Shown here: piece after piece, positions 21,343 to 30,167 of the stretch
Numbering within the stretch: the first letter of the stretch is position 1
How the letters are laid out: each line of letters opens with the position of its first letter
NCBI RefSeq assembly: GCF_900112025.1
Contig: NZ_FOKL01000003.1
Location: 537,243 to 601,242, forward strand
Direction of reading: 5' to 3'
DNA from: Janthinobacterium sp. 344
Lineage (GTDB): Bacteria; Pseudomonadota; Gammaproteobacteria; Burkholderiales; Burkholderiaceae_D
DNA length: 64,000 nt
The notes under the pieces: generated by a model
Databases searched by the model: none
The model's input: only the letters and a program-made list of their open reading frames with translations
What the model was told of the DNA's origin: nothing
Translations under genes and position numbers: made by a program

Positions 21343-21373
21343 TGCACAAAAGACAGATTCACTGGCACTTTTG
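21343..21373 (-). promoter_or_regulatory. Candidate operator shared with the 30-kb regulator region
   Basis: AGATTCACTGGCACTTTT at 21355-21372 matches 16 of 18 bases at 30180-30197. The core CTGGCACTTTT is also identical at 30199-30209. Flanking CAAAAG (21347) and CTTTTG (21368) form an inverted pair. It sits between the stop at 21382 and the DUF1302 start, which suggests a second promoter under the same regulator. Confidence 0.55.
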
Positions 21374-21381
21374 GATACGCT

Positions 21382-22275
21382 TCACCCCAGCGCGCGCGTC
21401 ACGTCGTCGAACAGCGCATCGACTTCCAGGCGGTGCGGGATGATCTTCTGGTCCAGCGACCAGTCGATGGCCAGCTGCAGGCCCTTGCGGTTCGCTTCCA
21501 GTCCCAGCGGGGGGAAGACGGCCGGCACGCCTTCGGCCAGCGCGCGGCTCTCGGCCAGCATGCGGTACAGTTCGCGCACGATGTCGGGCCGCTGGCGCGA
21601 CAGTTCCGCGTGCACGACGAACATGTGGTTGATCGGCACCACGTTTTCGCGCGCGAACCAGTCCTTTGCGGCGGCATGCGCATCGGGCACCAGGGTGCGC
21701 ACGCGGGGATCCTTCGGCATGTCCTCGCCCAGCAGCGCGGCCGCCAGTTCGCCGTGCAGCATCATGTCGGGAATCGACGCGCCCTTGGGCAGGCGCTCGC
21801 AATTGGCCGGGTCGCTGTACTCGGCCAGGTGGCCGTCGCCCAGGGTCATCCACGTCACCTTGTCCAGGTCGACGCCGTATTCGTGGCGCAGGATGCCGCG
21901 TATCCACAGCGCCGTCGTCTGCGTGTAGGTGCGCACGCCGACCTTCTTGCCTTCGATATCCTTCGGCTCCAGGTGGCCGAAATCGCTGTTGAAACCGGCG
22001 CAATGGTGCTGGAAGCGGCCCGAGATGGGCGCCGGCAGCATCACGTAGGGCTTGCCGTAGGCCCTGGCCTGCAGGAAGGTGACGATGGCCAGTTCGCCCG
22101 CGTCGAAGGCGTTCTCGCGCACCATCGCCTTGAAGCCGTTGTGCGCGGGCGTCGGGCCGCAGAAATCGAGCTGGAACAGCGCGGAGGTGACGCGGCCGTC
22201 GCGCAGCGCGCGCGTGACGGGATAGTCGGACAGGTTGATGCGCAAGGTCGGCACGCCGCTATAGTCGTGGCTCAT
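21382..22275 (-). CDS. 4,5-dihydroxyphthalate decarboxylase-like / periplasmic-binding-fold protein
   Basis: A 297-residue protein beginning MSHDYSGVPTLRINLSDYPVTRALRDG, with GELAIVTFLQARAYGKPYVMLPAPISGRFQHHC and DIEGKKVGVRTYTQTTALWIRGIL. This is the Pht5 family, which has a type-2 periplasmic-binding fold and no signal peptide here. Pht5 decarboxylates 4,5-dihydroxyphthalate to protocatechuate, but many relatives are uncharacterised. The start at 22275 has GAAAGGA upstream. A distant paralogue is at the head of the same operon (29,087-30,061), sharing the GKxVGVRxYxxTTxxWxRxxL pattern. Cytoplasmic enzyme is preferred over binding protein. Confidence 0.75.
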   Translation of the reverse strand: MSHDYSGVPTLRINLSDYPVTRALRDGRVTSALFQLDFCGPTPAHNGFKAMVRENAFDAGELAIVTFLQARAYGKPYVMLPAPISGRFQHHCAGFNSDFGHLEPKDIEGKKVGVRTYTQTTALWIRGILRHEYGVDLDKVTWMTLGDGHLAEYSDPANCERLPKGASIPDMMLHGELAAALLGEDMPKDPRVRTLVPDAHAAAKDWFARENVVPINHMFVVHAELSRQRPDIVRELYRMLAESRALAEGVPAVFPPLGLEANRKGLQLAIDWSLDQKIIPHRLEVDALFDDVTRALG

Positions 22276-22295
22276 GGGGTTTCCTTTCAAGAGAG

Positions 22296-23852
22296 TTATA
22301 AACGCACTTCGATCAGCGAGGGGCCAGGCTCGCGCGCCAGGTCCAGCATGGCCTGGTGGAAGCCTTCGGCCGTGTCGACGGCGACGCTGGGCACGCCCAT
22401 GCTTTTCGCCATGGCCTGCCAGTCGATGCGCGGACGGTCGATGTCGATCATGGCCAGCGCCTGCGGCCCCGGCGCGCCGGCGCCCATGTTGGCGTATTCG
22501 GCCTTCAGGATGGCGTAGCTGTTGTTGGCGAAGATGATGGTGGTGATGTCCAGGCCTTCGCGCGCCTGCGTCCACAGCGACTGGATGGTGTACATGGCGC
22601 TGCCGTCGCCCACCATGCAGAACACGCGGCGTTCGGGACAGGCCAGCGCGGCGCCCGTCGCCACCGGCGTGCCGTAGCCGATCGAGCCGCCCATGTTGTT
22701 GATCAGGTCGTGCGGCGCGGCGCCCACCGTCAGGCCCATGGTTTCGCGCCCCGTGGTCAGCGATTCGTCGACGAGGATACAGTTGTCCGGCAAGGCCGCG
22801 GCCAGCGCGGCGGCGATGCTGGCCGGCGTCAGCGCGCCGCTGGGGGCCACCGCCTCGGCGCGCGGCTGGAACACGGCCGGCGTATGCGTGGCACCCAGCG
22901 CGTGGACCAGCATTTCCAGCCCCGCCTCGCAGCTTTCGCCGCTCTCGACCAGCGCATGCACGCTGGTGCCGGGCGCCTTGAGCAGGCTGGGCTTGTCGGG
23001 ATAGCTGAAGAAAGCGATCGGCTCCGTCGTGTCCACCGTGATGATGTGCTTGTAGCCCTTCAGGTAGTCGATGGCCGGGCCGACCGCATACGGAATACGC
23101 TCCAGCGTGACGCGCCCCGCCCCGCGCTCGATGCGCGACGTGAAGAACTGCGTGGCCAGCCGGCAGCCCGTGGCCGCCTTGATCTTGCCCGCCAGTGCCA
23201 GCGCCCGCCCGCGCGTGGCGCGGCCCGCCAGGATGATCAGCGTCGGCTCGCCCGAGCGCAGCACCCTGGCCACGTGCTCGATGCGCGCCGCGTCCGGCAG
23301 CCTGGCCAGGCTGTCGGCGCGCGGCAGCGCCTGGGCCGGCACGGCGGGCGCGCCCGCCTGCTGCCACGAGGCGTCGCCGGGCAGGATCAGGGTGGCGATC
23401 TGGCCCGGCTGCTCGCTGGCCTTCGCCACCGCGCTGGCCACGTCCCAGGCCACGCTGCCGGCCGATTCCACGCGGCGCACCCAGTGGCTCAGGGGCCGCG
23501 CCAGGCCTTCGATATCGGACATCAGCGGCGGATCGTATTGCAGGTGCGCCGCCGAATGCTCGCCGACGATATTGAGCATGCCCGACGACGCCCGCTTGGC
23601 ATTGTGGATGTTGGCCAGGCCGTTCGCCAGGCCCGGCCCCAGGTGCAGCAGGGTCGACGCCGGCGTGTCCTTCATGCGGTAGTAGCCGTCGGCGGCGCCC
23701 GTGCAGACGCCTTCGAACAGGCACAGCACGCTGCGCATGCGGGGGTTTTCCAGCGCCTTCAAAAAATGCATCTCCGAGGTGCCCGGATTGGCGAAACAGA
23801 TGTCGACGCCCTGTTCGGTGAGCGTCTGGACCAGGCTTTCAGCGCCATTCAT
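22296..23852 (-). CDS. Thiamine-diphosphate enzyme, acetolactate-synthase/benzoylformate-decarboxylase-like
   Basis: A 518-residue ThDP enzyme. The N-terminal pyrimidine domain has the activating glutamate in CLFEGVCTGAADGYYRM; the central domain follows; the C-terminal domain has the ThDP/Mg motif GDGSAMYTIQSLWTQAREGLDITTIIFANNSYAI. Length and the absence of a regulatory subunit argue against biosynthetic acetolactate synthase. In this operon a 2-oxo acid decarboxylase or lyase acting on a side chain of the aromatic substrate or on a ring-cleavage product fits best. It starts one base after the aldolase stop. Confidence 0.85.
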   Translation of the reverse strand: MNGAESLVQTLTEQGVDICFANPGTSEMHFLKALENPRMRSVLCLFEGVCTGAADGYYRMKDTPASTLLHLGPGLANGLANIHNAKRASSGMLNIVGEHSAAHLQYDPPLMSDIEGLARPLSHWVRRVESAGSVAWDVASAVAKASEQPGQIATLILPGDASWQQAGAPAVPAQALPRADSLARLPDAARIEHVARVLRSGEPTLIILAGRATRGRALALAGKIKAATGCRLATQFFTSRIERGAGRVTLERIPYAVGPAIDYLKGYKHIITVDTTEPIAFFSYPDKPSLLKAPGTSVHALVESGESCEAGLEMLVHALGATHTPAVFQPRAEAVAPSGALTPASIAAALAAALPDNCILVDESLTTGRETMGLTVGAAPHDLINNMGGSIGYGTPVATGAALACPERRVFCMVGDGSAMYTIQSLWTQAREGLDITTIIFANNSYAILKAEYANMGAGAPGPQALAMIDIDRPRIDWQAMAKSMGVPSVAVDTAEGFHQAMLDLAREPGPSLIEVRL

Positions 23853-23853
23853 G

Positions 23854-24711
23854 TCAGTACCCCGCCATCTCGCGCGCCTTGCCGATCACGCCGTAGCTGC
23901 GCTGCGGGGCCGACATCAGGAAACCGTAGCCTTCCTTCAGCAAGCGCTCGTAATTGCTGCCCGTGACGTGCGGATTGCCCACCTTGACCTGGTGCTTGTG
24001 GCAGGTGGCGACGATCTGCGCCATGGCCGCCAGCACTTCCGGATGTTCGTACTGGCGCGCCAGGCCCAGTTCCTGCGACAGGTCGCCCTCGCCGATCAGC
24101 ACGAAGCCCACGCCCGGCACATTGGCCAGCATGTCGTCGAGGTTCTCGATGGCCTGCGTGCTCTCGATCATCAGGCCGCACAGGATCTCGCCGTGCGGCG
24201 CCAGCGGCCAGACGTCGGCCTTGGCATAGTATTCCTGCTGGTTCAAGCCCCAGTAGCGGGCCGCATTGGCCGGGCCGTCGCCGCGCACGCCGCGCGGTTC
24301 GTACAGCGGCGCGTTCTTCGGCCGCGCATAGCGGCAGGAGGCGACGGCGTTCCAGGCTTGCTCGACGGTGGCCACGTGCGGCGTGATCACGCCATACACG
24401 CCGCGGTCCAGCACCTGCTTGGCGAACGACTGGTTCATCTCGACGCCGTTGGCGGGAATGCGCGCCAGCGGCGTGACGGCTGGCGCCACGGACGCCGCTC
24501 CAGCGATCTGCTTGCGGTTGAGCATGTACTGCAGCGCGTCGCCGAGCGCGGCCACATCGTAGGGATTGTGCTCCATCTCGAACACGATGCCGTCGTACGG
24601 CGCCTCGCTCATGTCGATGGCCGATTGTTTGTCGATCTTGGAAAAGGCGGTGAAAGCGGGCTTGCCCTGTTCCCAGGCGCGGATGATGCCGTTCAGGCGG
24701 TTGTTGCTCAT
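23854..24711 (-). CDS. HpcH/HpaI-family aldolase
   Basis: A 285-residue class II aldolase of the HpaI family. Expected active-site groups are visible: the histidine in FEMEHNPYD, the arginine in TPLARIPAN, the metal-binding glutamate in MIESTQAIENLDD and the aspartate in LIGEGDLSQELG. It is longer than HpaI (about 260) by an insert (PLYEPRGVRGDGPANAARYWGLNQQEYY) typical of one subgroup. It probably cleaves 4-carboxy-4-hydroxy-2-oxoadipate or a relative to pyruvate plus an oxo acid, the step after the LigJ-type hydratase. The true substrate is inferred from context. Confidence 0.85.
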   Translation of the reverse strand: MSNNRLNGIIRAWEQGKPAFTAFSKIDKQSAIDMSEAPYDGIVFEMEHNPYDVAALGDALQYMLNRKQIAGAASVAPAVTPLARIPANGVEMNQSFAKQVLDRGVYGVITPHVATVEQAWNAVASCRYARPKNAPLYEPRGVRGDGPANAARYWGLNQQEYYAKADVWPLAPHGEILCGLMIESTQAIENLDDMLANVPGVGFVLIGEGDLSQELGLARQYEHPEVLAAMAQIVATCHKHQVKVGNPHVTGSNYERLLKEGYGFLMSAPQRSYGVIGKAREMAGY

Positions 24712-24739
24712 GCTGTTCCTCGTTGTCTGAAGTGGATGA

Positions 24740-25726
24740 TTACTGTTTGCTGTCCCAGTACATGAAGCCCATGCCCTCGCCCGTGCCGGCCGGCGTGCGC
24801 CAGCACGGCACGTAGTCGACCAGCGTCATGGCGGCCCCCGTGTCCTGCATGGCCTTCATGACGCTGACATACAGCTTGATTTCGGAGGTGCCGGACTGGT
24901 AGTAGCCGTCGGGGATGGCGGCCAGGCCGTCGTAGTCGTAGTCGCCCAGCATCTGCATGACCTTGTGGTCGAACTCCTCGTCATTGACGAAGTGCGACAG
25001 GCCGCCCGAGGCGAAGATGCCGACCCGCACGTCGGCCGGCCAGGCAGTAATGGCGTCGCGCAGCACGCGGCCAAATTCGATGCAGCGCGCCATCGATGGC
25101 TGCGTGGGCGGATAGAAGCAGTTCATGATGACGGGCACGTGCGGCGGCACCTCGTCCTGCATGATCTGGTGGTAGACGAAGCTGTAGGCGTGCGGCGCCA
25201 CCGGATACTCGGGCAAGGGCTTCATCCACACGTTGTCCGGCCAGGCGAACAGGTCGGTCAAATCGAAACCCTCCTTCTGGAAGGCATCGACCAGGTAGGC
25301 GGCCAGTTCCGGATGACAAGGGTGCGTCACGTGCTGGTCCGGCGCATACACGGCGCGTTGCGGCGGGCCGTTGTGCACCTCGGCGCCCGTGTAGATGGCG
25401 ATCGAGGGCGAGAACTGCGTAAAGATCTCCTTTTGATCCTTGCCCAGGATGATGGCCACGTCGATCTTCGCCTCGCGGTAGGCCGCCGCCATGGTGTCGA
25501 GCGCCGCGCGGCAGCGTGCGGCGCGCCCGGTGCGCTCCTCCAGCGTCAGGTAGCGCTCGAAGGCCGCCTCGCGGTGCGCTTCCAGTTCCGGGTAGGTCCA
25601 GGTGCGGTTGCGGAACCACAGTTCCGGGTTATTGCGGTCGCGCTCGCCATTCGTCAGCCAGTCTTCCGGCTTCTGGCCCAGCATGCCGCTATGCGGTACC
25701 GCCATGCCGAATACAATTTTTGCCAT
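24740..25726 (-). CDS. Extradiol ring-cleavage dioxygenase, LigB type (class III)
   Basis: A 328-residue LigB-superfamily protein with a conserved AVPHSG motif (H12, iron ligand position), GKDQKEIF, the catalytic-type histidine in ASGGLSHFVNDEEFD (H245) and an all-in-one length. Protocatechuate LigAB needs a small LigA subunit, and gallate dioxygenase has it fused (about 420 residues); neither is seen here. The length fits 3-O-methylgallate dioxygenase-like enzymes. Cleavage of gallate, methylgallate or a similar catechol acid is likely, giving 4-oxalomesaconate-type products for the neighbouring hydratase. Confidence 0.85.
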   Translation of the reverse strand: MAKIVFGMAVPHSGMLGQKPEDWLTNGERDRNNPELWFRNRTWTYPELEAHREAAFERYLTLEERTGRAARCRAALDTMAAAYREAKIDVAIILGKDQKEIFTQFSPSIAIYTGAEVHNGPPQRAVYAPDQHVTHPCHPELAAYLVDAFQKEGFDLTDLFAWPDNVWMKPLPEYPVAPHAYSFVYHQIMQDEVPPHVPVIMNCFYPPTQPSMARCIEFGRVLRDAITAWPADVRVGIFASGGLSHFVNDEEFDHKVMQMLGDYDYDGLAAIPDGYYQSGTSEIKLYVSVMKAMQDTGAAMTLVDYVPCWRTPAGTGEGMGFMYWDSKQ

Positions 25727-25759
25727 CGTGTTCCTCGTGTAGGTGTTTTATATGGGAGA

Positions 25760-27076
25760 TCAGAGCTTGCCCAGCGCGTCCTGCAGCGGCGCCGGCGCTT
25801 CCTTCGCTTCCTGCGCCGCCGCTTCGCCGACCTTCGGTGCCCATTTGCGCTGCAGCAAGATGACGGAACTGCCGGCGCCGATCAGCAGGAAGACGAAAAT
25901 CGCCAGCATCGGCGCCGTGTAACTGCCGCTGACATGCAGCAGCCAGCCCGACAGGCTGGCCGAGATGCCGCCGGCCAGGCTGGTGGCCACCTGCTGCAAG
26001 CCCGTGTTCAGGCCGATGGCCGGCTTGGGGATCAGGGTCAGCTTGCACAGGGTGGTGTTGTTGGCCGTGACCAGGCCCAGCAAGGACAGCGACAGCACGT
26101 TCCAGAACAGCGCTTGCTGCAAGGTCGGCGCATACGCGCCCAGCAGGACCGTGGTGCCGCCGATGAAGCCGGCGACGACAAAGCTCTTGCGCACCCGCAC
26201 CGCATCCCTGCCCCGCGCAATCAGGCGGTCCGCGGCCCAGCCGGCGATGGTGGCGACGATGGCGATGCCGGCAAAGCTGAAGAAGGTGTACAGGCCGGAC
26301 TTTTCCAGCGACAGGCCGCGCTGCTCGACCAGGTAGGCCGGCATCCAGGTCATGCAATAGAAGGTGAAATAACCGTAGCAAAAGTTATTGATCATGCCGC
26401 CCCACACCACGGGGCTGGCCAGCAGGCTGCCAAAGGTGACGGAGGCGGCCGTGTCGCGGCGCGTGACCAGTTCCGCCTTCGAGGGAAAATCGTTCTTCAC
26501 CATCAGCAGCCACGGCCCCAGCCACAGCAGGCCCACCAGGCCCGTGGCGACAAACATCAGCTGCCACGAATGGTTGACGATGATCCAGGCGGCGATGGGC
26601 GCGCCGATGGCCGGGCCGAACTTGCCGCCCATGGCGAAGATGCCGACGGCCAGGCCTTTCTGGCTTTCGCGGAAATTGTTGCCCATCCAGCGGTAGCTGG
26701 CCGGGATCACCACCGCTTCGGCGGCGCCCACCAGCAGGCGCATCAGGATCAGCGCCCCCAGCGTCGTCACCATGCCGGTGGCGGCCGAGGCCAGGCACCA
26801 CAGGGTGAAGCACACGGTGTAGGGCCACTTCACGCCGTAACGGTCGACCACCCAGCCCATGCCCAGCTGGCACAGGCCGTACGACCAGAAGAAGGACGAA
26901 TTGAGCCAGCCCCGCTCGACGCTGGTGAGGGCGAATTCGGCGACAAAATTCTTGTCCGCCAGCGCCGATGACAGGCTGGTGCGGTCCACGAAGGAAATCA
27001 GCAGCCCCAGCGCCAGCAGCAGCAAGATGCCCCAGGGGTTGACGGCGCCTGCGCCTTTTGCCTTACTTGTCTCCAT
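25760..27076 (-). CDS. MFS transporter, anion:cation symporter type
   Basis: A 438-residue ACS-family carrier with FVDRTSLSSALADKNFV, GWVVDRYGVKWPY and GIFAMGGKFGPAIGAPIAAW. It is a clear paralogue of the carrier at 11,373-12,701, with long identical stretches such as SFAGIAIVA and GWAADR. It most likely imports the aromatic acid substrate by proton symport. The start at 27076 has GAAAGAGAT upstream. It lies between the dioxygenase and an amidohydrolase in the same operon. Confidence 0.93.
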   Translation of the reverse strand: METSKAKGAGAVNPWGILLLLALGLLISFVDRTSLSSALADKNFVAEFALTSVERGWLNSSFFWSYGLCQLGMGWVVDRYGVKWPYTVCFTLWCLASAATGMVTTLGALILMRLLVGAAEAVVIPASYRWMGNNFRESQKGLAVGIFAMGGKFGPAIGAPIAAWIIVNHSWQLMFVATGLVGLLWLGPWLLMVKNDFPSKAELVTRRDTAASVTFGSLLASPVVWGGMINNFCYGYFTFYCMTWMPAYLVEQRGLSLEKSGLYTFFSFAGIAIVATIAGWAADRLIARGRDAVRVRKSFVVAGFIGGTTVLLGAYAPTLQQALFWNVLSLSLLGLVTANNTTLCKLTLIPKPAIGLNTGLQQVATSLAGGISASLSGWLLHVSGSYTAPMLAIFVFLLIGAGSSVILLQRKWAPKVGEAAAQEAKEAPAPLQDALGKL

Positions 27077-27167
27077 CTATCTCTTTCGGTGATGTGTGCT
27101 TGATGTGTGCTGTTTTCGGGCCGCTCTGCGGCGGCTTGCCCGGAGTTAAAGTGGCGTGGCGCCGGCG

Positions 27168-28016
27168 TCAGGCCAGGCCGGGGTACAGCTGCTGCGCCGT
27201 CTTGCCGAAGATCCAGGCGCGGTCGGCGTCGCCGAGGCAGGCCAGGCCCGCCTGCGCCGTGGCCAGGATGTCGGCCAGGCTGCCCGGCGAAGTGGGGTAG
27301 TTCGAGCCCCAGGCCATGCGCGACGCGCCAAAGGCGTCCACCACGCGGGGGAAGAAGGTTTCGGCGCTGGCCTTGTCCTTGCTCACGTCGTTGAAGATGC
27401 GCGGCGTCAGCTTCAGGTAAATGCTGGGCAAGGCGGCCAGCTCGAACAGGCTGTGCGCCCGGGCGTATGGCGCGCCGTCGGCCACGTCCGGGCGGCCCAG
27501 GTGGTCGAGGATGATGGGCACCGTGGGAAAGCGCTTGGCCAGCGCCGTCACCTGCGGCAGGCCGACGGGTCCCGTCTGGATGCACATCGTCAGGCCCAGC
27601 TCGGCGCACAGTTCCCACGCGGCAAACGAGCGCGGATCGTCCAGTTCGCTGGGATCGAAGTCCTTGGTGCTGCCGCCGGTGAACAGGCGCAAGCCGGCCA
27701 GGCCGCGCGCCTGCCACGCGCGGATGCGCTGCGGCGCGTCTTCCTGCAGCACGTCGACGGAGCCGACGGCCGCCAGGCGGCCCGGGTACTGGCCGCAGCC
27801 TTCCACCACATAGCTGTTATCGAAGCCATACGTGGTGGACGAATGCACGACGGCCGCCTTGGCCACGCCGGCCGCGTCCATCTGGGCGATCAGCGCCTCG
27901 ACGGTGCTGGGCCGCTCCTGCGACCAGTCCGAGCGCTTGCCGAACAGGGGAGCCGGCGGATAGCGGCTTTCGTCGCCGGAAATGATGTGCGGGTGAATAT
28001 CGATGATGCTGGTCAT
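27168..28016 (-). CDS. Amidohydrolase-2 family hydrolase (LigI-like fold)
   Basis: A 282-residue TIM-barrel hydrolase with DIHPHI at the N-terminus, GLRLFTGGS, PIILDHLGRPDV and the C-terminal MAWGSNYPTSPGS. This is the amidohydrolase_2 lineage that includes 2-pyrone-4,6-dicarboxylate lactonase. Compared with metal-free LigI the DHLGRPD segment is conserved. It may open a pyrone or lactone side product formed during methylgallate cleavage; that is inference from position between an MFS carrier and the LigJ-type hydratase. Confidence 0.82.
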   Translation of the reverse strand: MTSIIDIHPHIISGDESRYPPAPLFGKRSDWSQERPSTVEALIAQMDAAGVAKAAVVHSSTTYGFDNSYVVEGCGQYPGRLAAVGSVDVLQEDAPQRIRAWQARGLAGLRLFTGGSTKDFDPSELDDPRSFAAWELCAELGLTMCIQTGPVGLPQVTALAKRFPTVPIILDHLGRPDVADGAPYARAHSLFELAALPSIYLKLTPRIFNDVSKDKASAETFFPRVVDAFGASRMAWGSNYPTSPGSLADILATAQAGLACLGDADRAWIFGKTAQQLYPGLA

Positions 28017-28025
28017 GCTGGCTCC

Positions 28026-29051
28026 TTATTTGCCTTGCGCCTTCAGGCGCGCATCGAGACGGGGGAAGACGCGGCGCGCATTGCCCTCGAAAATCTTGTA
28101 GCGGTCTTCCTCGGTCAGCGAGGCGATGCCATCCACATAGCGCTTGGTGTCGTCGAAATACTGGCCCGTGGCCGGGTCCTTGCCGCGCACGGCGCCGATC
28201 ATTTCCGAGCCGAACAGGACGTTGTCCGCCGGAATCACCTTGGTCAGCAACTCCACGCCCGGCTGGTGGTACACGCAAGTGTCGAAGAAAATGTTGTCGA
28301 GCAGCCCTTCCAGCGGACGCTGCTGCATTTCCAGCGACATGCCCCGGTAGCGGCCCCAGTGGTAAGGCACGGCGCCGCCGCCATGCGGGATGATCAGGCG
28401 CAGCTGGGGAAAATCCTTGAACAGGTCCGACTGCAAGATCTGCATGAAGACCGAGGTATCCGCATTCAGGTAATGCGCGCCCGTGCCGTGGAAGCACGGG
28501 TTGCACGAGGCGGCCACGTGGATCATGGCCGGCACGTCGAGGTCGCACAGCGCCTCGTACAGCGGATACCATTCGCGGTCCGTGACGGGCGTGCCGGTCC
28601 AGTAACCGCCCGTCGGATCAGGGTTCAGGTTGCAGCCGACGAAGCCCAGCTCCTCGACGCAGCGGCGCAGTTCGGCAATGCTGTTCTTCGGCGGCGCCAG
28701 CGGCGACTGCGGCAGCTGGCACACGGGGGCGAAGTTCTCCGGATACATTTCCGTCACGCGGTGCACCAGGTCGTTCGAGATTTCCGCCCATTCCAGGCTG
28801 GTGCGCTCGTTGCCCAGGTGATGGCTCATCAGGCCGGCGATCGGCGAAAACAGGGTCAGGTCGCCGCCCCGCTCCTGCTGCAGGCGCAGCTGGCCGTTGC
28901 CCACCGCCTCGCGGATTTCATCGTCGGAGACAAAGGCTTCGGCGCGCGACGGTCCGTTGACGGGGTCGTTGGCAAACTCGACCTGTTTCGCGCGCCAGTT
29001 GCGAAACGAGGCGGGGACGGTGGTGAAATGGCCGTGGCAATCAATAATCAT
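28026..29051 (-). CDS. ligJ: 4-oxalomesaconate hydratase, LigJ type
   Basis: A 341-residue amidohydrolase-superfamily enzyme whose key residues fall at the positions remembered for LigJ: H6 and H8 (MIIDCHGH), H178 (PAMIHVAAS), H223 (IIPHGGG) and a metal glutamate in FGSEMIG at 283, where ordinary amidohydrolases have aspartate. LigJ adds water to 4-oxalomesaconate, giving 4-carboxy-4-hydroxy-2-oxoadipate, in the protocatechuate 4,5-cleavage and gallate pathways. The start is the ATG at 29051 with a GAGAGA site; a longer in-frame reading to 29348 overlaps the upstream gene. It directly supports a meta-cleavage pathway here. Confidence 0.88.
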   Translation of the reverse strand: MIIDCHGHFTTVPASFRNWRAKQVEFANDPVNGPSRAEAFVSDDEIREAVGNGQLRLQQERGGDLTLFSPIAGLMSHHLGNERTSLEWAEISNDLVHRVTEMYPENFAPVCQLPQSPLAPPKNSIAELRRCVEELGFVGCNLNPDPTGGYWTGTPVTDREWYPLYEALCDLDVPAMIHVAASCNPCFHGTGAHYLNADTSVFMQILQSDLFKDFPQLRLIIPHGGGAVPYHWGRYRGMSLEMQQRPLEGLLDNIFFDTCVYHQPGVELLTKVIPADNVLFGSEMIGAVRGKDPATGQYFDDTKRYVDGIASLTEEDRYKIFEGNARRVFPRLDARLKAQGK

Positions 29052-29086
29052 GGTGTTCTCTCGGTTCGGTTCAGCGGATTTGCGGA

Positions 29087-30061
29087 TCAAGGTGCCAGCG
29101 GATCGACAAACAGTTCGGCGATCGACATGCGGCGCGGCGTCAAGCCTTGCTGGTAGGCCGTCGCTTCCAGTGTTTCGATGGTTTTCAGGTTGTCCTGCAA
29201 GCCGTACGGCAGCGGGTCGTGGCCAACGATCTTGCGCAGCGCCAGGTATTTCTTGTCGCTGGCACTGGTGGCCTCGCCCGCGTCGAGACGCGCCAGCCAT
29301 TCCTGTTTGGCCCGCTCGAAGGCGTCGTACAGGGACTTGGCGATCCACGGATGCTCGGCCAGGACCGAATCCTTGACCACGATGGTGCCGTGCATGGGAT
29401 ACACGCCCGTGCGCCGGTAATAGTCCGCCTCGATCTCGGCCGCGTTGGGCAACAGGTCAGGGTAGTCGGCCTCGACCTCCTTCCAGCCGCCCGTCGGCGC
29501 GCCCGTGCGGCCGATGCCCGCCGCCCCTTCCAGGCCGGCCACCAGCTCGCCCCTGGCCATCATGTCGGCCAGCGAGGTGCCGGGCGCCGCGTGGATGACG
29601 TTGCCCGGCAGTTTCAGCTGCGTCACGTGTTCCTCGTCATCGACCACCCACGTCACCTTCGACGCGTCCAGGCCGAATTCGTCGATCAGCACCTGCCGGT
29701 TCCACACGCCCGTGGTGACGGAATAGGCGCGCACGCCGACCTGCTTGCCTTCCAGCTCCTTCGGGTGGCCAATGCCGGCATCCGGGCGCACCAGCAGGCC
29801 GCCGTGGTGGAAACGGCGCACGACGAAGATCGGCAGCGCGACGAAGGGCGCGCCATGGGCGCGGGCGATGATGTAGGTGGTGGGCGCCAGTTCGCACACG
29901 TCGAATTCGACGTCGCGCACCATGCGGCGAAACGCGCCGATCTGCGGCTGCACGGTGACAAATTCCGCCTCCACGCCCTCGATGGGAATGGAGCCGTTGC
30001 GGATGGCCGAGGTGTGCGGATGCTCGGCGATGGCGATCTTGAGGGGGACTTTCTTGGCCAA
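29087..30061 (-). CDS. 4,5-dihydroxyphthalate decarboxylase-like / periplasmic-binding-fold protein, first gene of the operon
   Basis: A 324-residue Pht5-family protein: VPLKIAIAEHPHTSAIRNGSIPIEGVEAEFV, FDVCELAPTTYIIARAHG, KQVGVRAYSVTTGVWNRQVLIDEFG and GELVAGLEGA. A TTG start at 30061 is proposed because AGGAG stands seven bases before it; an upstream TTG at 30139 would add 26 residues that do not look like family sequence. No signal peptide is seen, so a cytoplasmic enzyme is more likely than a transport binding protein. It is the most promoter-proximal gene, facing the AraC regulator. Confidence 0.75.
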   Translation of the reverse strand: MAKKVPLKIAIAEHPHTSAIRNGSIPIEGVEAEFVTVQPQIGAFRRMVRDVEFDVCELAPTTYIIARAHGAPFVALPIFVVRRFHHGGLLVRPDAGIGHPKELEGKQVGVRAYSVTTGVWNRQVLIDEFGLDASKVTWVVDDEEHVTQLKLPGNVIHAAPGTSLADMMARGELVAGLEGAAGIGRTGAPTGGWKEVEADYPDLLPNAAEIEADYYRRTGVYPMHGTIVVKDSVLAEHPWIAKSLYDAFERAKQEWLARLDAGEATSASDKKYLALRKIVGHDPLPYGLQDNLKTIETLEATAYQQGLTPRRMSIAELFVDPLAP

Positions 30062-30167
30062 CTTGATTCTCCTGTGGATGTCTCGCGCCTCGGGCTGAAA
30101 ATACCTCCAGCCGGCCGGCGTCATGTCTTGAGGAATCAAGAATAGGAGATGGCCGCGCCCCCGTCCC

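Noticed and set aside
21382..23724. A 780-codon frame reading through the Pht5-like gene and out of frame through the ThDP gene
   Set aside because: Only the last 297 codons make sense; the rest is the wrong frame of the ThDP enzyme.
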